Positions 59,610 through 64,000 of a stretch of DNA of 64,000 nucleotides are shown here, one piece after another; position 1 is the stretch's first letter, and every line of letters starts with the position of its first letter. The position numbers and the translations under genes were made by a program. The notes beneath the pieces were generated by a model, which ran no database searches, was not told the origin of the DNA, and was given only the letters and a program-made list of their open reading frames with translations. Origin of the DNA: Sternotherus odoratus (Eukaryota; Chordata; Testudines; Kinosternidae); contig JAVMKO010000009.1 of the NCBI GenBank assembly GCA_032164245.1, positions 77,323,212 to 77,387,211 of the forward strand. Direction: 5' to 3'.

Positions 59610-59668
59610 ACCTACCTTGTCTTTCTCATATCCTAGGACCAACACAGCTGCAAAAACACTGCAAATAA
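59610..59668 (-). repeat. Dispersed reptilian repeat fragment (GACCAACACAGCTGCAA type)
   Basis: CACCTACCTTGTCTTTCTCA, TATCCTAGGACCAACACAGC and TGCAAAAACACTGCAAA complement to the upstream part of the family seen at 35660-35775. Its GCAGCTGTGTTGGTCC is close to GTAGCCGTGTTAGTCTG in the insertion at 28429-28533. Confidence 0.55.
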
Positions 59669-60836
59669 TAAAGTAATGCCCTGTACATTTCCAAAGACTG
59701 AAGAGTGAAAGCTTCTTCCTAAGGCCTGCTTTGATACCGACACAAACAAGAATGTAAAGACAATGCTTGCCATGTACACTCCTATTGAATAACTAGGAAT
59801 TAGTCAATTTCAGTAGCTAATTAACTTGTAATCTTTAAACTGCAATGTTTCCTTGTTGCTATAGTTATAGCTTCTGATAAGGTCAGAGTTCAGCAGCTGC
59901 AGTACTTTCCAATAGCAATCTCAGCTATTAAAACAGCACTCTTTGTTTTCTTACAGTACGAGGATAATAAGGGCAATACCAGGCACTTTCACCCTTCTTC
60001 CTCATAGAGGCAAACTACCTTGGAATCACTAGTAAGAGTCAGACCACATGTTGGTTCTGCAACTGGCACCAATAAAATCTTGCTGCTAAATCCCATGGTA
60101 TTAACTTGCTGTTATGAGCAGCTCCAGATCTTCAACTGGGGCCCATATGTGCAGGATGTGTTAATACTCCCCCAAAAAGTCTGTTGAACTAGCAACTTTT
60201 GATTACTATTACAGCTGGATTTTTATGTGCTAATTAGTTTCACAAATTCAACATTTGCACATTTAAGCAGATTCCTACATAGGGCAAACAGCTGAAGTCA
60301 CAGAGACAGATCAATCGCTTTTAGTTCCATGTTTTTTTACTGCAGGACTCCTCAGAGTATTTTTTACTTGTTTTCAGAAGAGTCTACCAACTTTGAACAC
60401 GTTTTTTTAAGCAATTCTATTGTTTGCAGTTACTCTGTAAAGCAATTTGGGTCACAGACATGATGTTTAATTGTATTGTAAGTGGCTACACCATCTTTTC
60501 TTAATGAGATTTGTCTGCATTGCTCCGTTTTATACAAAATTGGCTGGTCCCAAAAGAGTGCACTAGATGGTGGCAGGAGATTCAGGTAGCCCCTTCTGTT
60601 CATGCCTGCTCATGAAGTAGCCATAATCTTACTCTCAGTTCCTGGGATTGGACTCTCCAGGATCAGCAACAGGCCATTCTCAGCAGAACACACCCACCTC
60701 TGGAGCCATAGGAGTCTCCCAGGAACCCAGTCTGGCATCATTCATGGCATAATGCAAGGTGGATTTATTTCACTTTGCTTTTTCTTGACTGTTTCTCATT
60801 TCTCGTGAGGGGAAAATAATGAAAGGATAGTCTTGT
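59669..60836. other. Unannotated stretch
   Basis: No supportable feature. Confidence 0.4.
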
Positions 60837-61140
60837 GTGACTAAGCATTTAATTGGGATTCAATTTCCAGCTTTGCTACAGGCCCCCTATGTAACCACAA
60901 ACAAGTCACCTATGACCTGTTTTTCCAAAGTTGCTGAACATCCACAGCTCTGTTGAGTTCAATGGCAGGCAAAGGGACTCAGCATTTCTGAAAATTAGGC
61001 CACTTCTTTTTCTGTCTCTCCCTCTGTAAAATGGGGATAACGTCCTTAAAGTGGGGTGTTGAGGATAAAATTAATTAATGTTCATATGCTGTTCAGATCC
61101 TAAGGTGACAGAGGCTATATAAGGACCTCGATGGACAGAT
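60837..61140 (+). mobile_element. MIR-like SINE with internal palindrome-type repeat
   Basis: GGGATTCAATTTCCAGCTTT, AAACAAGTCACCTATGACCT, then a block (AACATCCACAGCTCTGTTGA, CAGCATTTCTGAAAATTAGG) of another common reptilian repeat. MIR then resumes with CTCCCTCTGTAAAATGGGGA and GACAGAGGCTATATAAGGAC. The order suggests an insertion into the SINE, but target duplications are not visible. Confidence 0.6.
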
Positions 61141-62599
61141 AATTATCATTTCCTAATGCAATTCCATTTTTTTGTCTTTGTTTTACTGAGTTTAGTTACT
61201 CAGTCCTGACCCAATAGCTTCCTGCTGAGCACTGCTAAGTGCCATTTCTGCTGTAAGTTTTGTGCACATCCACTTGAGTGCTGACATAGACTGCCATCAT
61301 CAGCATTGTTACACATCCCCTAAGACAGTCACAGTGAGATGATTTATTTTTTAATGACGGGCAATGTGGCAGAAGTGCTAGCATTACTTTTCTTAATATC
61401 TATTAAATGTTCAATACAACACTCTGCTGAAGGTCTTGTTGTTTCTCTGATGTATGGAGGCACTTTCTATAGATAATGCAGCAGTTCACATTGTAGTAAA
61501 TATGAATGCCAGTAAGAGACTAGTGCTTCATTTCAGATCTGTGAACATTTTACAAATACCTCCAAAGAATTGCTAGAGCAAAAACAACAACAACAACAAA
61601 GAACTTAATGTGCACAATACACTGTGGAAAAACTGGAGAGAGAGAGAAAAGGTTGGTACTGAATTGTTTTGCTGAACACAGGAGATATTTGGACATATAT
61701 TATCTTCTATGTAAGCACAATAAAATGTAGTGTCACAACCAATGTGAAGTACACAAACGTTATACCTATTTTACATATTGCTTCTGGCCCATACCGCTCT
61801 AATGAGCCAGGGGATACCTGAGTTCAGTCTGATATGATGGTTCATAGCTTGCAGGTCTTGTCGAATTCCTCAATGTTACTGGATGCCCAAATAGGCAAGG
61901 CAGCATAGAATATCCAATTATACAGGAAACTGGCCAGAAGCCTGCACCCCCTCTTATTAGTCCAAGAGCTAGGCAGAGTGATATATTTCTGGCCTCTAGA
62001 GTCTAGACAACAACTATGAAAAATAAAACTGCCAGCCAATAGAAGGTGATTCATGAGCACAGAGAACGTGACTTTCACAGAAGCAGGACCTAGACCATGG
62101 AACTCACTGCCAGAATAATTAAAACTGACCATTCCATTCCCCATTTTCAAAACTAAATGCAAAATTTATTTCTTTGACCTAATTTTCCCACAATAAATTC
62201 TCCTCACACACTCACCAACTCTATCCTATTCATTTTCACTTACCTGATGGAAAGCAAGAGAGGGAGATTATTGTCTTTTTATATTTTTACTCACCCACCC
62301 ACTAGTCAGATTCTACAGGGATGTGTGCAAACATGAGAACAGAAGGGAAGAGAGAGAAAAAAATCAAAATCCTAAACATGGATGCCCTCAAGCTTTGTCA
62401 CTTGGGCTCATCCATAATTATCATGCAACTTGGACCGTCATTGCACAAAAAAATCTATAATTATTCAAAGAATGGCACTTTCTGAATGAATATTCATCCA
62501 GCGTTTGTCATGAAATGCAGCATTTGTTGTCACACATTTGAAGAAATATATATTTTACCTACCAATATCAAACGTTATATTGGCCAAAATGGACCGTGG
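61141..62599. other. Unannotated AT-rich stretch
   Basis: A 106-codon minus-strand frame (61842-62162) overlaps motifs such as GCAGCATAGAATATCCAATT and CTAGACCATGGAACTCACTG that could be an old LINE tail. I cannot assign it to a family. Confidence 0.35.
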
Positions 62600-62861
62600 C
62601 CAGTGGCTATAGAAAGAACTTGAGAGTCAGGACCCCTGGATTCTAAAGTGGCTGTCACTGACTTGATGTATGACTCTCTGAAAGTCACAAACTTTCTTTG
62701 CCTCAGTTTTCCCACCTCTAAAATGAAAACAGTTATACATACCTACTTCACGGGGATGTTTGTAAAGTGTTACCTTGTAAAGAACTTGTAACACCTACCT
62801 CACATATTAACATCTCTAAAGCACCTTGAGATCCTCAGATTAAAGGTGCCATATAAATACA
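62600..62861 (+). mobile_element. MIR-like SINE, nearly full length, with duplicated tail
   Basis: In order: GAGTCAGGACCCCTGGATTC, AAAGTCACAAACTTTCTTTG, CCTCAGTTTTCCCACCTCTA, AAATGAAAACAGTTATACAT, and two successive tail-like blocks, ACGGGGATGTTTGTAAAGTG and AGCACCTTGAGATCCTCAGA then TGCCATATAAATACAAAG. Non-coding. Confidence 0.7.
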
Positions 62862-64000
62862 AAGCAGAAGTAACACACTGTGTGTTCTGCACTGACCACT
62901 CAATTAAACTATATTATGGAATAATTGCTATGCAAGTTAGAGGAAGGTCTGAGAACGATGATTTAAACAATGTTCAAATTGCTAGCTATACCTTTGGCTC
63001 TTAAATAAATGAATGAGCAACAGTGTTTCATGGCAAATTTATTTCCATTAGTTTCCTGAAGAACAAAGACTTTTGGATCATTATTCTTTAGAACCTGATC
63101 TGAAGATCCCAAAGAACTTGTAGAGCAGTACATGTAGAACAGTCATGGAGAGGAGGTTAAGTAGCTCAGATTGGTGACTGAATATAAAGTCTTCCAACTC
63201 TAGGTGACCAGCACAAATCCTGCCCAGGTTGCTTGACTACTACAAAGTATGGCTTTTTTCCCCATTGGTGGTTGTTGTACTTCAGAACTGCGTCTTCCTG
63301 TCTTTTATCCTTAACTCTAATTGTCTTTATTACTTTTCTCAAACCCACTTTGGGATAAAAGATCTATGACAGAGTGGAAGTAATTGCAGAACCTTAGGTC
63401 TGTACAGATGTCTGTCAAGACAGATGCCCCTTTCTTAAAAAATTTTTTTAATGCCATCTCAGCAAGACATCAGTGGGAACACGTGGTAGGCAATGAGGTA
63501 AGCAAAAAAAAATAATACATTCCTAGGTTATGCTGGCAACGTTGATGACAGGTGTGAACAAAAGTAGCATATAAAAAAAAAAGGCCAGGCTAAAAAAAAA
63601 ATCTAGCTGTATTTAAAAGGGGAAAGAATCCATGGTTGTCAAATGACAAAGGACAAAATTAGTAGTGACAGAAATTGTATTTGTGAGCTTCAAAATGGGA
63701 GGTTAAAAGAAAAAAAAATGAAAACTATAAAAAAACTTGACAATGTCTTTTTAACAAGCACTATATCTTGTGATAAAGTTGAATGGTTCTTGGAATGTAA
63801 TCAATATTTTCACTAACCGCTTTCTGCAAAAATGGCAATAATCCTTTTGCTGGATTCTTCTCAGATATGTTCAGATGACATACAGCAGCTCTGAATTTCT
63901 CCAGATGATAATTCACTCTACAGAGTCAATTTCTCAGTAGACTAGCAGAAGAAAATTGTCTAAAAAGGTACAGTGTTCATATTTTGACAATATATCTTGA
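62862..64000. other. Unannotated AT-rich stretch to the window end
   Basis: No supportable gene or repeat. Several A runs occur at 63500-63740. Confidence 0.4.

Overview
The window looks like intergenic or deep intronic DNA of a reptile, most likely a turtle. The main reason is the repeat mix. There are CR1 LINE 3' ends of the turtle/archosaur type, whose tails read CATAAGAAC and whose bodies include the 'ACTGGGTCAGACCAAAGGTC' block. There are also many non-autonomous hAT, Tigger/pogo-like and palindromic MITE elements, tRNA-headed SINEs with CR1-like tails, and old MIR-like SINEs. Nothing mammal-specific, such as Alu or L1, is visible. The organism call rests on recognising these families, not on a database search.

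I see no convincing cellular protein-coding exon, rRNA or true tRNA gene. The only sequence with a recognisable protein signature is reverse transcriptase from CR1. One copy (38111-39852, minus strand) is 5'-truncated but still carries readable RT motifs with the FADD centre, followed by two in-frame stops before the ancestral stop. A second copy (26540-27720) is much older and broken. Other open frames are chance frames in AT-rich DNA, or by-products of GC-rich tandem repeats.

Layout. 0-1.5 kb: short turtle MITEs and two hAT copies with 8-bp target duplications. 5-9.6 kb: CR1 tails, MIR-like SINEs, a Tigger end interrupted by CR1, and a complete Tigger-type MITE. 13.4-14.4 kb: a 981-bp element on the minus strand with full Helitron termini (A|TC...CTAG|T) and a 31-bp minisatellite between two 60-bp direct repeats. 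16.7-17.2 kb: a CR1 tail and a SINE placed tail to tail. 20.5-20.9 kb: an old tandem duplication. 26.5-30.2 kb: an old CR1, a 62-bp perfect palindrome flanked by a 13-bp target duplication, and a 1.29-kb pogo-type element expanded by a hairpin-forming minisatellite that switches orientation. 30.9-35.8 kb: nested hAT/MITE insertions and two inverted copies of a multi-hairpin MITE. 38-41 kb: the CR1 copy, then a GC-rich, possibly Helitron-ended element carrying a ZNF143/YY1-like promoter motif cluster. 45-50.5 kb: nested hAT, Tigger and MIR-like elements. 53 kb: a GC-rich hAT. 59 kb: a long (CA)n. The rest is AT-rich sequence with no recognisable content.

Because there are no genes, nothing can be said about a pathway. 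The interest lies in the mobile elements: clean target duplications, nested insertions that give relative ages, and four GC-rich islands (13.4, 28.8, 40.5 and 53.0 kb) that all lie inside transposon-like units.
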